Below are positions 1-9,447 of a stretch of DNA of 64,000 bases, in pieces. The DNA is taken from positions 62,001 through 126,000 of the forward strand of contig CAMNCW010000041.1 of the NCBI GenBank assembly GCA_946534715.1, given 5' to 3'. The notes beneath the pieces were generated by a model. It was not told where the DNA came from and did not search any database. It worked only from the letters and a program-made list of their open reading frames with translations. A program made the position numbers and the translations under genes. Every line of letters begins with the position of its first letter. The stretch's first letter is position 1. This DNA is from an uncultured Bacteroidales bacterium. GTDB taxonomy: Bacteria; Bacteroidota; Bacteroidia; Bacteroidales; Paludibacteraceae.

Positions 1-1792
1 AATCGTTTTGGATAACATTTTGTATGTCCTGCTGCGTATAGTCGCTGTTAGCAGCCAACTCCTTGATGTCACGGTCTGCAAAAGCATCCAGATCTATCCA
101 TTGGTTAGCTCCCAATAAGTCATCAATGGTCTTATAATGAATACCTTGCGAGTACTTGCCCTCTACGCCGACAGTCATCTTCAGATGGTCAAATTTCGTA
201 TTTACGTAGTTGAAGGATGCGTTGGCTTCCTGGATGTCATTGTGGCGGCGCTCCAGAATATATCGAGCCGGTGTCATGGTTCCTTTGGCGGCATCGTTCG
301 CATTGTTGGCATAGTTGGAGGCGTAGATGTTGTTCCAATCAATCTGCGTCGTTTTGTCGTCGCGGCTCTTCCAAAGATCTACCAAGTTGTTGTACTGATC
401 TTTATTGATAGAAGGACCTACCAAATTGCCGTCATGTCCGATGAAACCGGAGCCAAAGCTGTTTCCGTTCATGTCTGCACCGGCAAATAATCCCCAAGGA
501 TAGTGAGCTCCTGCTGCGTCATAGAGTTGCATAAACGAACTCTCTACATTTGGGTTAACAATCTGTCCGTCCCACATGAATGAAGGCAGGTTGCGGTAAT
601 AGTCCGGGCGGGGATCAGGAGCGTTATAGAAGTTCAGCGCAGAGCCGGAATACATTGAGTAATGATATCCGGCAGCTACTTTGATCTTTTGCTGCTCGTC
701 GATATTGTGCTCAAAGGCGGCGATTACGGTCGGATCATAGGATTTGATAATGCGTGCGTTACGTACTTTGCCGTCCTGATATCCCCAGTTCGGGTTGTAG
801 TAAATACTTCCGGTCAAATCGTACACTTCCTGTGTCACGGCTGCGTTCTGTCCGCGCTCTGTGGGAGCACCGAAAGTGATGAGTTTGAGCCTTGAATTTT
901 CCCAAATACGCTCTGCGGTCAGGAAATAACCCAACGAATAGTACTTGATTCCTTCACCGATGATTCCTTTGGCATCAATGTAAGGCGAGAAACGATAAGC
1001 CACTTGTGCGGTCACGGACCATCCGTTGTCCATGATACCGGTAGAGTAGGTGGCATTGATACGGGCTTTGTAGTTGCGGTTTGTGCCGGCTACACCTACT
1101 TTCCACCCCTGCGCGTAGCGGCTTGCACCCATCAGGTAATTGGTGGACTGACCGATACCGCCGAAGCTGAAGTTAGTTGCTTCCAGCGGATTGAGCACCT
1201 CCTTGTAGCGGCTTGCGTCATTCAGACCGCCCATTGCGGAGTAGTTAAACTGACCGCGTTCCTGCGAGTTAAAGGATAAACCCTCAATGTAGTAGTTCTC
1301 TTCCTTTGACTCATAGCCGCGGTTTCGGTAACGCGCTGTTGACCATGCGAAAGAGGTGTTGGAATTGAATACGTCCGTCGATGCCGATGAAGATGATGCT
1401 TGCGCCTGAGAGCGGCCTTCATCATCGTTCATCTCCTCTTCGGTCAAATTCAGCAAGATTTCGCTTTGTACTTGCGAGGATAAGTCCTGTTGGAGTTGAA
1501 TCGGTGTTAACTGATTCTCTTGATTTTCCTTCAGGGCTACTAACTCCAATTCGGAAACGAAACCATCGGCTTCAATCAACACCTCTTCGTCAACTGCTTC
1601 AAGGTAAAGCAACGTAAACTCTCCAGCTGCGTTTGTCGTAGTGGAAATGTTTTGGTTTGCGAGCGTAATCTTGGCGCCAACGACCGGAGTCTGCGAGTTG
1701 GCGTCAATGATGCGACCCTTGAGTGAGGTCTGTGCTACTCCGGCTACGGAGATTATCAGCACAGACATCAGTGTAAAGAGCTTGTTTCTCAT
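1..1792 (-). CDS. TonB-dependent receptor-like outer membrane protein (3' end outside window)
   Basis: The reading frame starts at the ATG complementary to 1790-1792 and stays open to the window edge, so about 597 N-terminal residues are visible and the C-terminus is missing. A signal peptide (MRNKLFTLMSVLIISVAGVAQ) is followed by a carboxypeptidase-regulatory-like beta-sandwich (about residues 23-100, starting TSLKGRIIDANSQTPVVGAK), a Ser/Ala-rich linker, and long beta-rich stretches full of Tyr, Asn and Gly typical of an outer-membrane barrel. Known: this N-terminal layout is common in Bacteroidetes TonB-dependent receptors. No classical plug motif was picked out, so the substrate is unknown and a TonB-independent large barrel protein is possible. 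It lies 35 bp downstream of asnS on the same strand. Confidence 0.75.
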   Translation of the reverse strand, partial: MRNKLFTLMSVLIISVAGVAQTSLKGRIIDANSQTPVVGAKITLANQNISTTTNAAGEFTLLYLEAVDEEVLIEADGFVSELELVALKENQENQLTPIQLQQDLSSQVQSEILLNLTEEEMNDDEGRSQAQASSSSASTDVFNSNTSFAWSTARYRNRGYESKEENYYIEGLSFNSQERGQFNYSAMGGLNDASRYKEVLNPLEATNFSFGGIGQSTNYLMGASRYAQGWKVGVAGTNRNYKARINATYSTGIMDNGWSVTAQVAYRFSPYIDAKGIIGEGIKYYSLGYFLTAERIWENSRLKLITFGAPTERGQNAAVTQEVYDLTGSIYYNPNWGYQDGKVRNARIIKSYDPTVIAAFEHNIDEQQKIKVAAGYHYSMYSGSALNFYNAPDPRPDYYRNLPSFMWDGQIVNPNVESSFMQLYDAAGAHYPWGLFAGADMNGNSFGSGFIGHDGNLVGPSINKDQYNNLVDLWKSRDDKTTQIDWNNIYASNYANNANDAAKGTMTPARYILERRHNDIQEANASFNYVNTKFDHLKMTVGVEGKYSQGIHYKTIDDLLGANQWIDLDAFADRDIKELAANSDYTQQDIQNVIQND

Positions 1793-1827
1793 AACGATTG
1801 TTTGTTAGTGTTTTTTATGCTATTTGT

Positions 1828-3225
1828 TTAAAATTCTGCTGTTTTAGGTGTACGCGGGAACGGAATGACGTCGCGGATGTTCTGCATGCCCGTAACGAAG
1901 AGCATCAAGCGCTCGAAGCCTAAACCGAAACCTGCGTGAGGCGCTGAGCCGAAACGGCGGGTGTCCAAGTACCACCACATATCTTTCATCGGAATATTGC
2001 GGCGCTCGATCTCTGCATTGAGCAGATCCAGACTCTCTTCACGCACGCTGCCACCGATGATCTCACCAATCTGCGGGAAGAGTACATCGGTTCCTTGTAC
2101 GGTCTTGCCGTCCTCGTTGATCTTCATGTAGAATGCCTTGATCTCCTTCGGATAATCGGTCATGATCACCGGTTTCTTGAAGTGCTCTTCTACCAAATAG
2201 CGCTCGTGCTCGGAAGCCAAATCGTCACCCCAGTTGCAGGGGAACTCAAACTTCTTACCGTTCTTGATTGCTTCTTGGAGAATGCGAATGCCTTCTGTGT
2301 AAGGCAGACGGACAAATTCGGTATCTACCACCGACTTCAAACGCTCTATCAGACCTTTGTCCACAAATTGGTTGAGGAACTCCAAATCGTCCATACAATG
2401 CTCCAATGCCCAGCGAACGCAGAACTTGATAAAATCCTCTTCGAGGTCCATCAGTTCGTCCTTTTGGATGAATGCCACTTCCGGCTCGATCATCCAGAAC
2501 TCCGCCAAGTGGCGCGGGGTGTTGCTGTTCTCTGCGCGGAAAGTAGGACCGAAGGTATAGATCTTGCCTAATGCCATTGCGCCTAACTCTCCTTCCAATT
2601 GGCCGCTTACTGTCAGTGCGGTTTGTTTGCCGAAGAAATCATCGGAGTAGTCGATCTGACCGTCCTCGTTATATTTGAGGTTATAGAGGTTTTTGGTCGT
2701 TACTTGGAACATCTGACCTGCTCCCTCACAGTCCGAAGCCGTGATCAGCGGAGTGTGGAAATAGAAATAGCCGTGCTCATGGAAATAGGTGTGAATAGCC
2801 ATTGCCATGTTGTGGCGGATACGGAATACCGCGCCAAAAGTGTTTGTACGCGGACGGAGATGCGCTATTGTGCGCAGGAACTCCATTGATAAACCTTTCT
2901 TTTGCAGCGGGTATTTCTCCGGATCGGCTGTTCCGTACACTTCCAAATCCGTTAACTGAATTTCTACCGCCTGACCTGCTCCCTGGCTCTCTACCAAAGT
3001 ACCGGTAGCGGAGATACACGAACCGGTCGTTACTGGTTTGAGACGTTCTTCGTCAAATTTCTCCAAATCAACGACGATCTGGATGTTTTTAATGGTAGAG
3101 CCGTCATTGAGGGCAATAAACGAAACGTTCTTGTTGCCTCGACGGCTGCGAACCCATCCGCGCACGTTGACCGTTGCTCCGAAATCGGTGCGCTTCAATG
3201 CGTCTATAATTACTGTTCTTTGCAT
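1828..3225 (-). CDS. asnS: Asparaginyl-tRNA synthetase
   Basis: A class IIb aminoacyl-tRNA synthetase of 465 residues that charges tRNA-Asn with asparagine. The N-terminal OB-fold anticodon-binding domain (about 1-110, [19 protein letters not shown]) is followed by the catalytic domain. Class II motif 2 is seen as [21 protein letters not shown], and motif 3 as [12 protein letters not shown] near the C-terminus, followed by [17 protein letters not shown]-type residues ([12 protein letters not shown]) are characteristic of AsnRS rather than AspRS. Length is normal for the family. It is followed after 26 bp by the upstream dnaB stop, so it may be cotranscribed with dnaB. Confidence 0.96.
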   Translation of the reverse strand: MQRTVIIDALKRTDFGATVNVRGWVRSRRGNKNVSFIALNDGSTIKNIQIVVDLEKFDEERLKPVTTGSCISATGTLVESQGAGQAVEIQLTDLEVYGTADPEKYPLQKKGLSMEFLRTIAHLRPRTNTFGAVFRIRHNMAMAIHTYFHEHGYFYFHTPLITASDCEGAGQMFQVTTKNLYNLKYNEDGQIDYSDDFFGKQTALTVSGQLEGELGAMALGKIYTFGPTFRAENSNTPRHLAEFWMIEPEVAFIQKDELMDLEEDFIKFCVRWALEHCMDDLEFLNQFVDKGLIERLKSVVDTEFVRLPYTEGIRILQEAIKNGKKFEFPCNWGDDLASEHERYLVEEHFKKPVIMTDYPKEIKAFYMKINEDGKTVQGTDVLFPQIGEIIGGSVREESLDLLNAEIERRNIPMKDMWWYLDTRRFGSAPHAGFGLGFERLMLFVTGMQNIRDVIPFPRTPKTAEF

Positions 3226-3251
3226 ATATTATATTAATTATCAATTCTCAA

Positions 3252-4832
3252 TTATAAAGTGTATTGGCTTAAATCTTCGCCTAAACTGTTGGTACTCATA
3301 CCGTCCGGCGACATTTGTTGTCCGAAGGAGACAGCTCCCATGGAACTGTTCATACTTGATTGTATCGACACGCTTTCGCTGCCTGCTACCGGCGGCATAT
3401 TCATCTCGTCGGCATCTACTGCCTCGTCCTCATTTTGGAATTTGGCATATTTGCCGCGGAAACGAAGCCACACGCTGTCCGTGGCGCCGTTACGGTGCTT
3501 TGCCACGATGATCTGCGCCAAACCGCGCAAATCCTTACCGGTCTTGTCATCATTGTAAAGGTGATAGTATTCCGGTCGGTGAATGAAACACACCATGTCG
3601 GCATCCTGCTCAATGGCTCCGGACTCACGGAGATCGCTCAACTGAGGTGTCTTTCCTTCAACACCTTGACGGGATTCAACACCACGGTTCAACTGCGACA
3701 GGGCGATAATAGGGATATCCAACTCTTTGGCAAGCGCTTTCAGGCTTCGTGAGATGATAGACACCTCCTGCTCACGGCTGCCGAAAGACGAACCCTGTGC
3801 GTTCATCAACTGCAAGTAGTCGATGATGATCATCTTCACTTGGTGTTCGCGGACTAACTTGCGGGCTTTCGAGCGCAACTCAAAGATGGATAGAGAAGGG
3901 GTGTCGTCCATGTAGAGCGGCTTGCCCTTCATAATATTGATCTTCGTATTCAACCGGATCTTGTCCTCTTTGGTCATCTTTCCGGTCTTGATCTTATCGC
4001 CTTCCAACTCGCACACGTTCATGATCAAACGGTTGACTAACTGCACGTTGGACATCTCTAACGAGAAGATAGCTACCGGTATGTTACGATCCACGGCGAT
4101 GTTTTTTGCCATCGAAAGCACGAAAGCCGTTTTACCCATAGCCGGACGAGCGGCGATGATAATCAAGTCCGGTGTTTGCCAGCCCGAGGTGATCTTGTCC
4201 AATGCGGTGAAACCGGAAGGAATACCGGAGATAGAACCCGTATTCAGCGAGGCTTTCTCCATGCGGGCAAACGCTTCTTCAATCACGGAATCAATCTGCA
4301 CAACATCGCGTTTCTGCGACCGTTGTGAGATCTCAAAGATGCCGGCTTCCGCTTCTTGCATCAGCTCGTCTATATCCTGCGTCTCGTCGAAACCTTTCTC
4401 TTCTATCTGCGCCGCCATGGCAATCAAGTCACGCGCGGTAGCTTTCTTGGCGATGATCTCTGCGTGATAGCGGAGATGCGCGGTGGATGCCACGCGTTTC
4501 GTCAAATCCGCTATATAAACCGCGCCGCCGGCACGCTCCAAGGTGCCTAAACTGCGCATCTTCTCACCCACGGAAAGCAGGTCGATCGGCTGATCTTTGG
4601 ACGCCAATTCGCGAATTGCTTCGTAAACCATGCGATTCTGATCCTTATAGAACACCTCCGGGCGCAACAAATCGGCTACGGTTCCGTAAGCTTCTTTCTC
4701 GATCATCAATGCGCCGAGCACGGAGTCTTCCAACTCTTGTGCCTGAGGGGGTAGTTTGCCCATCTCGTTGGCGCCCACTTTGATGATGGTCGGTTGTGCG
4801 GTACGTTTGGTATTTTTACTTGATCCTGCCAT
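3252..4832 (-). CDS. dnaB: Replicative DNA helicase DnaB
   Basis: The hexameric helicase that unwinds DNA at the replication fork, 526 residues. The N-terminal DnaB domain (about 26-130, beginning PPQAQELEDSVLGALMI) is joined by a linker to the RecA-like C-terminal domain. Walker A is ARPAMGKTAF at 228-237; Walker B is IIIDYLQLM; the arginine-finger region lies near SDLRESGAIEQDADM. The C-terminus has a polar, Ser/Met-rich tail (about 475-526) beyond the usual domain end. The start overlaps the last 17 bp of meaB, indicating translational coupling or at least cotranscription. Confidence 0.96.
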   Translation of the reverse strand: MAGSSKNTKRTAQPTIIKVGANEMGKLPPQAQELEDSVLGALMIEKEAYGTVADLLRPEVFYKDQNRMVYEAIRELASKDQPIDLLSVGEKMRSLGTLERAGGAVYIADLTKRVASTAHLRYHAEIIAKKATARDLIAMAAQIEEKGFDETQDIDELMQEAEAGIFEISQRSQKRDVVQIDSVIEEAFARMEKASLNTGSISGIPSGFTALDKITSGWQTPDLIIIAARPAMGKTAFVLSMAKNIAVDRNIPVAIFSLEMSNVQLVNRLIMNVCELEGDKIKTGKMTKEDKIRLNTKINIMKGKPLYMDDTPSLSIFELRSKARKLVREHQVKMIIIDYLQLMNAQGSSFGSREQEVSIISRSLKALAKELDIPIIALSQLNRGVESRQGVEGKTPQLSDLRESGAIEQDADMVCFIHRPEYYHLYNDDKTGKDLRGLAQIIVAKHRNGATDSVWLRFRGKYAKFQNEDEAVDADEMNMPPVAGSESVSIQSSMNSSMGAVSFGQQMSPDGMSTNSLGEDLSQYTL

Positions 4833-5907
4833 ATTCGGTTAATAAGTTGTGCGCAGCGATGAAGCTGCTTATCTCGTTGTTCAGCACTTGTCGTTCGGCT
4901 ACGGTGATATGATTTTCCATTCGCTCGTTTTTGTAGAAGCCGTCCAACAGCGCTTGATTGATTGTTTCGTACATCCAGTATTTGGCTTGTTCAGTGCGGT
5001 GAGCGTCAAAATAGCCGTTTGCTTTGGTGAAACGGATGTATTCTTCTATATTCTCCCATACATCCATTACGCCGGTATAATCGATGGACGAGCAACAGAT
5101 GGCTTCCGGTTTCCACCCTGACTCGGAGGGCGGAAAGAGCGCGAGCGCATTTTTGAAGCTCACGCGCGCAGCGCGCGCACGCTCCATATTATTACCGTCG
5201 CATTTGTTGATGGCAATGCCGTCTGCCATCTCCATGATGCCGCGTTTGATCCCTTGTAACTCATCGCCGGTTCCCGTCACTTGCAGTAACAGAAAATAAT
5301 CCACCATCGAGTGAGCCGCTGTCTCCGATTGTCCCACACCCACAGTCTCCAAGAGAATGGTGTCAAAGCCTGCCGCCTCACAAAGTACAATTGTCTCGCG
5401 GGTCTTACGGGCTACGCCGCCTAAGGAACCTGCGGACGGACTCGGGCGGATGAACGCGTTGGATTTGACGGACAACTCGTTCATACGGGTCTTGTCACCC
5501 AGGATCGAACCTTTGCTGCGTTCGCTCGATGGGTCTATCGCCAATACCGCCAATTTCTTACCTTTGTCGCATAGCTTGCTGCCTAAAGCCTCTATAAAAG
5601 TGGATTTGCCGGCTCCCGGAACACCGGTTATGCCGACGCGGATCGAATTGCCGGCATATGGCAGGCACAACTCAATCACTTTCTGGGCGATCTCTTGATC
5701 CGCCAACAGATTGCTTTCTACCAGCGTCACGGCCTGACTCAATATCGTCATGTCCCCGCGGCGGATTCCCTCGAAATACGCTTCGGGGCTCAGCACGATC
5801 TTCTTCCTGCGGAAAGTGGCATAAGGATTAACGGAAGGCAGGTTTTCTACACCTGCATTCACCGTCAGTCCTTTATATTCCTCGCTATTTTCTGGATGCT
5901 CTATCAT
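4816..5907 (-). CDS. meaB: Methylmalonyl-CoA mutase-associated GTPase MeaB
   Basis: A G3E-family P-loop GTPase of 363 residues. Known role: it protects and reloads adenosylcobalamin in methylmalonyl-CoA mutase, a key enzyme of propionate/succinate metabolism in Bacteroidetes. Walker A is GVPGAGKST at 95-103; the ETVGVGQSE switch region and the base-recognition motif NKCDG are intact. The N-terminal about 40 residues and the C-terminal helical dimerisation arm match the family length. The mutase genes themselves are not in this window. It overlaps dnaB downstream by 17 bp and the DUF1573 gene upstream by 4 bp, so it belongs to a compact minus-strand operon. Confidence 0.93.
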   Translation of the reverse strand: MIEHPENSEEYKGLTVNAGVENLPSVNPYATFRRKKIVLSPEAYFEGIRRGDMTILSQAVTLVESNLLADQEIAQKVIELCLPYAGNSIRVGITGVPGAGKSTFIEALGSKLCDKGKKLAVLAIDPSSERSKGSILGDKTRMNELSVKSNAFIRPSPSAGSLGGVARKTRETIVLCEAAGFDTILLETVGVGQSETAAHSMVDYFLLLQVTGTGDELQGIKRGIMEMADGIAINKCDGNNMERARAARVSFKNALALFPPSESGWKPEAICCSSIDYTGVMDVWENIEEYIRFTKANGYFDAHRTEQAKYWMYETINQALLDGFYKNERMENHITVAERQVLNNEISSFIAAHNLLTEYGRIK

Positions 5908-6983
5908 TCAATAACAAAGTTGACTTTTACGCGTTTTACCGGGTTTGCGTAGTCGTTGCTGATGATCACTACCTCGCGGCTGTATATGCCAGGTTGCAGA
6001 TCCTTGGTGTTGATCTCGATAGCTACGTTGCCTTTTTTGCCGGATTTGATGGCTTTCGGCTGTTTTACGTTTAGCGCTTTGTCGGTCGAGTATGCACGGC
6101 GTACTTCCAATGCGTTCTCACCGGCGTTCTTTACCGGAAGCGCGCATTTGAGATTCTTGCCCGCTGCTACTTTGCCGGCCTCGATTTCGCCTGCTACCTC
6201 AATGATCGGAGCTGCTTGTTTCTCCTCAACGCTCATTTGGCTGAAATCTTCTACGATCTCGGCTTTGATGGTCAGTTGATAAGCCTCGCTCAGCTCTTTC
6301 TTGCCGTCCACAATGACATAGGCATATGCCTCTACCGGTCCGTACAACTTGGTGTTGCGGGTATCGATAGCGAATACGAATTTGCCGGTCTCGTTCGGTT
6401 TGACGGTTGCCAAAGTCGTCTGGCTTACCAGGAATGCATCCTGACTGTTAGTAACCAAATCAACGCTGTGCTCAGCTTGAGTGAGGTTTGCATACTCCAA
6501 TTCGCCGTTCATGGTCTCGCCTTTCTTGATGTTACCCAAGTTCAGCGTTTTGCCCTTCATGCTCAGTTCGCCGACAGCTACGGTATATACGTTCACCGGT
6601 TTGGCCGGCTTCGGAATTACTTCACCTTTGATATATACGCGTTTGGTGGCCTCGGTGGCATTGGAGGTGATGGTCACGGTCTTTTGGAAACGACCCGGAC
6701 GGCCGTTCGGGTTATAAGTGACGGTAATACTGCCTGTTTGTCCCGGTTCTACCGGCTCTTTGGTCCAGGTCGGAGTGGTACAACCGCAGCTCGCGCGTAC
6801 GTTGCTCAATACCAACGGGGACATACCTTCGTTCTTGAAGTTGAACACTACCGATACACGACCGTTCTCTTCATGAATCTTACCGAAATCGTGTTCGGTT
6901 TTCTCAAACGTGATTACTGGGTCTTGTGCCATCATGGCTACTGCTGCGAGAGCCATGCAGAGAGTGCTAAAAATCTTTTTCAT
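5904..6983 (-). CDS. DUF1573-containing exported protein
   Basis: A secreted or periplasmic protein of 359 residues with a signal peptide (MKKIFSTLCMALAAVAMMAQ). The N-terminal DUF1573 domain (about residues 22-125) has the family hallmark FEKTEHDFGKI and the Cys pair ASCGCTTPTW; it is an Ig-like beta-sandwich. The second half looks like further Ig-like repeats (for example PGIYSREVVIISNDYANP). Known: the family is abundant in Bacteroidetes and its function is undefined. The ATG at 6983 is preferred over an upstream TTG because it gives a clean signal peptide. The gene starts 21 bp after the relA stop. Confidence 0.88.
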   Translation of the reverse strand: MKKIFSTLCMALAAVAMMAQDPVITFEKTEHDFGKIHEENGRVSVVFNFKNEGMSPLVLSNVRASCGCTTPTWTKEPVEPGQTGSITVTYNPNGRPGRFQKTVTITSNATEATKRVYIKGEVIPKPAKPVNVYTVAVGELSMKGKTLNLGNIKKGETMNGELEYANLTQAEHSVDLVTNSQDAFLVSQTTLATVKPNETGKFVFAIDTRNTKLYGPVEAYAYVIVDGKKELSEAYQLTIKAEIVEDFSQMSVEEKQAAPIIEVAGEIEAGKVAAGKNLKCALPVKNAGENALEVRRAYSTDKALNVKQPKAIKSGKKGNVAIEINTKDLQPGIYSREVVIISNDYANPVKRVKVNFVIE

Positions 6984-7004
6984 AATAAATCTATTAATTT
7001 TCAA

Positions 7005-9275
7005 TTAGTTATCGTTAACTACTCGTTTAACTTCTTTGATATCTTCTATTTTGCGGATTGCCTTCAGCAGGTCGTCCAACTCGCTGCGGTCATAGACGTA
7101 TATTTCCATTGTGCCTTTGAAGATTCCGTCTTCGCTCGTCACATGTACCGTGCGCATGTTTATATGGAATTCGGTGGTGATCGTTTGCAGCACTTGGATG
7201 AACACGCCGAATTTGTCTATTCCTTTGAACTCGATGGTCTCCACGAACGATTGAACTCGATGCGTGTTCCAGGTCGCGGAATAGATCCGTTTGCCGAAAC
7301 TGGTCTTTAGCAGGTTCGCTTCCGGGCAATCGATCTTATGGATATACATTTTTCCGTCGCTGTCCAGGTAACCTAATACCTCGTCGCCCGGAATAGGGTG
7401 ACAGCAGTTACTCAGGATGTATTGTTTGCCCAAGTTTTCATCGGTCAGAACAATCGCGTGCGGCTCTTTTTTCTTCGGTTTGTCCGCCGGTTTGTTCTCC
7501 GTAGCAGGAGTCTCTTGTTCTTTGGGCAGCTTCACAGGCTCTTCCTGTTTCGTCATTCGCCCGATGAACGGAATATACGATCTCCAACCGCGTTTGGGGA
7601 ACACAATCTCGTTGATATTGTCCAAACGGATCGTGCCTTGACCTACTTGCAAGTACAACTCGCTCGGTTGTGTCATTCCGTAATAACTCAACAATCGTGC
7701 CAAAACCATGTCGTGGTTAGCCGCTAACTGCTTGTCCATGGCGATGGCGTCTTCCACCAGATGCTCGCCGTGCTTCATATAACGGCGTTCTTCGCGGCGG
7801 AAATATTGGTTGAGCACATTCTTGGCTTTTGCTGTGGTTACTATGTCTAACCATTCCTGCTGCGGATGTTGGCTCGTGGAGGTGAGGATCTCGATCTGGT
7901 CGCCGCCTTTGAGCTTGTAGGACAGAGGCACAAGGCTGTGGTTCACTTTGGCGCCGATACAATGTTCGCCTAATTCCGAGTGAAGCAGGAATGCAAAGTC
8001 CAATGCCGTAGAACCTAAAGGCATGGTCTTGATCTCGCCGGATGGAGTGAATACAAACACTTCCTGTGCAAACAGGTTCAACTTGAATGTACCCAAGAAC
8101 TCCATGGCGTCTTTCTCCGGGTGCGCTAAGATCTCTTTGATCTCGCGTATCCATTTGTCCAGCTCGCTGTCGTCGGACTCGCCGGTCTTGTATTTCCAGT
8201 GTGCGGCATAGCCTCGTTCCGCTATTTCGTTCATGCGGTCCGTGCGGATCTGAACTTCTATCCATTCGCCGTTGGCGCCCATTACCGTCACATGGAGTGC
8301 TTCATAGCCATTTGCTTTCGGCGTCGAAATCCAATCCCTGATTCGCTCCGGATGAGGACGGTAAAGCTCCGTGATCGCGGAATAAATCATCCAGCACTGG
8401 TCTTTCTCGCTCATCGATTCATTGGGAGTGAAGATAATCCGGACAGCCAGTAAATCATATACGTCCTCAAACGCACATTGCTGGCGTACCATTTTCTTCC
8501 AGATCGAATAGACCGATTTGATACGCGCTTTGAGCACAAAATTATAGCCCATACTCGTCAAACGCTCGCGGATAGGAGCCGCAAACTGCTCGTAGGTCTC
8601 CATCTGGCTCGCTTTCACTTTCTCCAGCTTGTCGTGAATCTCCTGCCATGTCTCCGGATGTTCGTAGTGGAAACTCAGGTCCTCTAATTCCGTTTTGATG
8701 GGGAACAAACCCAAACGGTGGGCAAGCGGCGCGTAGATGTATTGCGTCTCGCCGGCTATTTTGTATTGTTTGTCTTTCGGCTGAGCGCCTAACGTGCGCA
8801 TGTTGTGAAGACGGTCCGCAATTTTGATCAGTACTACGCGGATATCGTCGCTGATGGTCAGAAGCAACTTGCGGAAGTTCTCCGCCTGTTCCGATGCCTG
8901 ACTGCCGAACACTCCGCCGCTGATTTTCGTCAGACCGCTTACGATCTGCGCGATCTTGTCGCCGAACAGACCGGCTATGTCCTCCACCGTGTAATCGGTG
9001 TCTTCCACCACGTCGTGTAGCAGGGCGGAGCAGATACTGGTACTACCTAAACCTATTTCGCGCGCGCAAATACGAGCAACCGCCAATGGATGCATGATAT
9101 AAGGCTCGCCGCTCAAGCGACGAACACCATAGTGAGCCTTGTAGGCAAAATTGAACGCATGAGTTATCAATTCCGTCTTTTGACGGTGGGGAGTTTGGGC
9201 ATAATCCGCTAACAACGCTTCAAACTCGCGCTGGATCATCAAATCCTCTTCTGGTGTAAATTCACTCTTTTGCAT
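7005..9275 (-). CDS. Bifunctional (p)ppGpp synthetase/hydrolase (RelA/SpoT)
   Basis: A long RSH stringent-response enzyme of 756 residues that makes and degrades (p)ppGpp. The HD hydrolase domain is intact: H62 in YIMHPLAVARI, and HDVVED at 87-92. The synthetase domain (about 235-370) carries RIRDWISTPKANGYEALH and EVQIRTDRMNEIAERGYAAHW. The TGS domain follows (about 403-470, EVFVFTPSGEIKTMPLGSTA), then a linker rich in Lys and Pro, a zinc-finger/helical segment with CCHPIPGD, and a C-terminal ACT domain (about 685-756). Both catalytic halves look functional. A Bacteroidetes-type promoter lies just upstream (9296-9327), so this is the first gene of the minus-strand operon. Confidence 0.94.
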   Translation of the reverse strand: MQKSEFTPEEDLMIQREFEALLADYAQTPHRQKTELITHAFNFAYKAHYGVRRLSGEPYIMHPLAVARICAREIGLGSTSICSALLHDVVEDTDYTVEDIAGLFGDKIAQIVSGLTKISGGVFGSQASEQAENFRKLLLTISDDIRVVLIKIADRLHNMRTLGAQPKDKQYKIAGETQYIYAPLAHRLGLFPIKTELEDLSFHYEHPETWQEIHDKLEKVKASQMETYEQFAAPIRERLTSMGYNFVLKARIKSVYSIWKKMVRQQCAFEDVYDLLAVRIIFTPNESMSEKDQCWMIYSAITELYRPHPERIRDWISTPKANGYEALHVTVMGANGEWIEVQIRTDRMNEIAERGYAAHWKYKTGESDDSELDKWIREIKEILAHPEKDAMEFLGTFKLNLFAQEVFVFTPSGEIKTMPLGSTALDFAFLLHSELGEHCIGAKVNHSLVPLSYKLKGGDQIEILTSTSQHPQQEWLDIVTTAKAKNVLNQYFRREERRYMKHGEHLVEDAIAMDKQLAANHDMVLARLLSYYGMTQPSELYLQVGQGTIRLDNINEIVFPKRGWRSYIPFIGRMTKQEEPVKLPKEQETPATENKPADKPKKKEPHAIVLTDENLGKQYILSNCCHPIPGDEVLGYLDSDGKMYIHKIDCPEANLLKTSFGKRIYSATWNTHRVQSFVETIEFKGIDKFGVFIQVLQTITTEFHINMRTVHVTSEDGIFKGTMEIYVYDRSELDDLLKAIRKIEDIKEVKRVVNDN

Positions 9276-9295
9276 AGTAAAGCCAAAATGACGCG

Positions 9296-9327
9296 CAAAA
9301 TTACAAAAAATATTTCATATACGCAAG
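9296..9327 (-). promoter_or_regulatory. Promoter of relA/spoT
   Basis: Read on the minus strand, a -33 CTTG (9324-9327) is separated by exactly 20 bp from a -7 TAATTTTG (9296-9303), matching the Bacteroidetes TTTG / TANNTTTG consensus. The predicted transcript start lies 10-15 nt before the relA ATG at 9275. The -33 element is embedded in GCGCACTTGCGTAT, a 14-bp string also found at the nadE promoter. Confidence 0.75.
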
Positions 9328-9393
9328 TGCGCACGCATAAAAAATGAAAAAAATGCAAAAAATGCACTTTTTTTTACTTCTTTATACAGAATA

Positions 9394-9425
9394 TTTTCTA
9401 CTTCCGAAATTTTTTTGTACCTTTG
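9394..9425 (+). promoter_or_regulatory. Promoter of the amidase-MCE operon
   Basis: A good -7 element TACCTTTG sits at 9418-9425. Twenty bases upstream the -33 position reads TTTT (9394-9397), a weak match. The ATG at 9448 lies 22 bp beyond the -7 element, which rules out the further-upstream in-frame TTG at 9415 as start. Confidence 0.65.
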
Positions 9426-9447
9426 CAAAAGATTAAAATGCCCGAGT

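Noticed and set aside
5158-5190. GCGCGC-rich tract in meaB
   Set aside because: It encodes the ordinary ERARAARVSFK helix; GC-rich Ala/Arg codons explain it.
6216-7310. 364-codon open frame on the plus strand
   Set aside because: It lies antisense to the DUF1573 and relA/spoT genes, whose motifs are unambiguous; the translation has no domain and is a codon-bias shadow.
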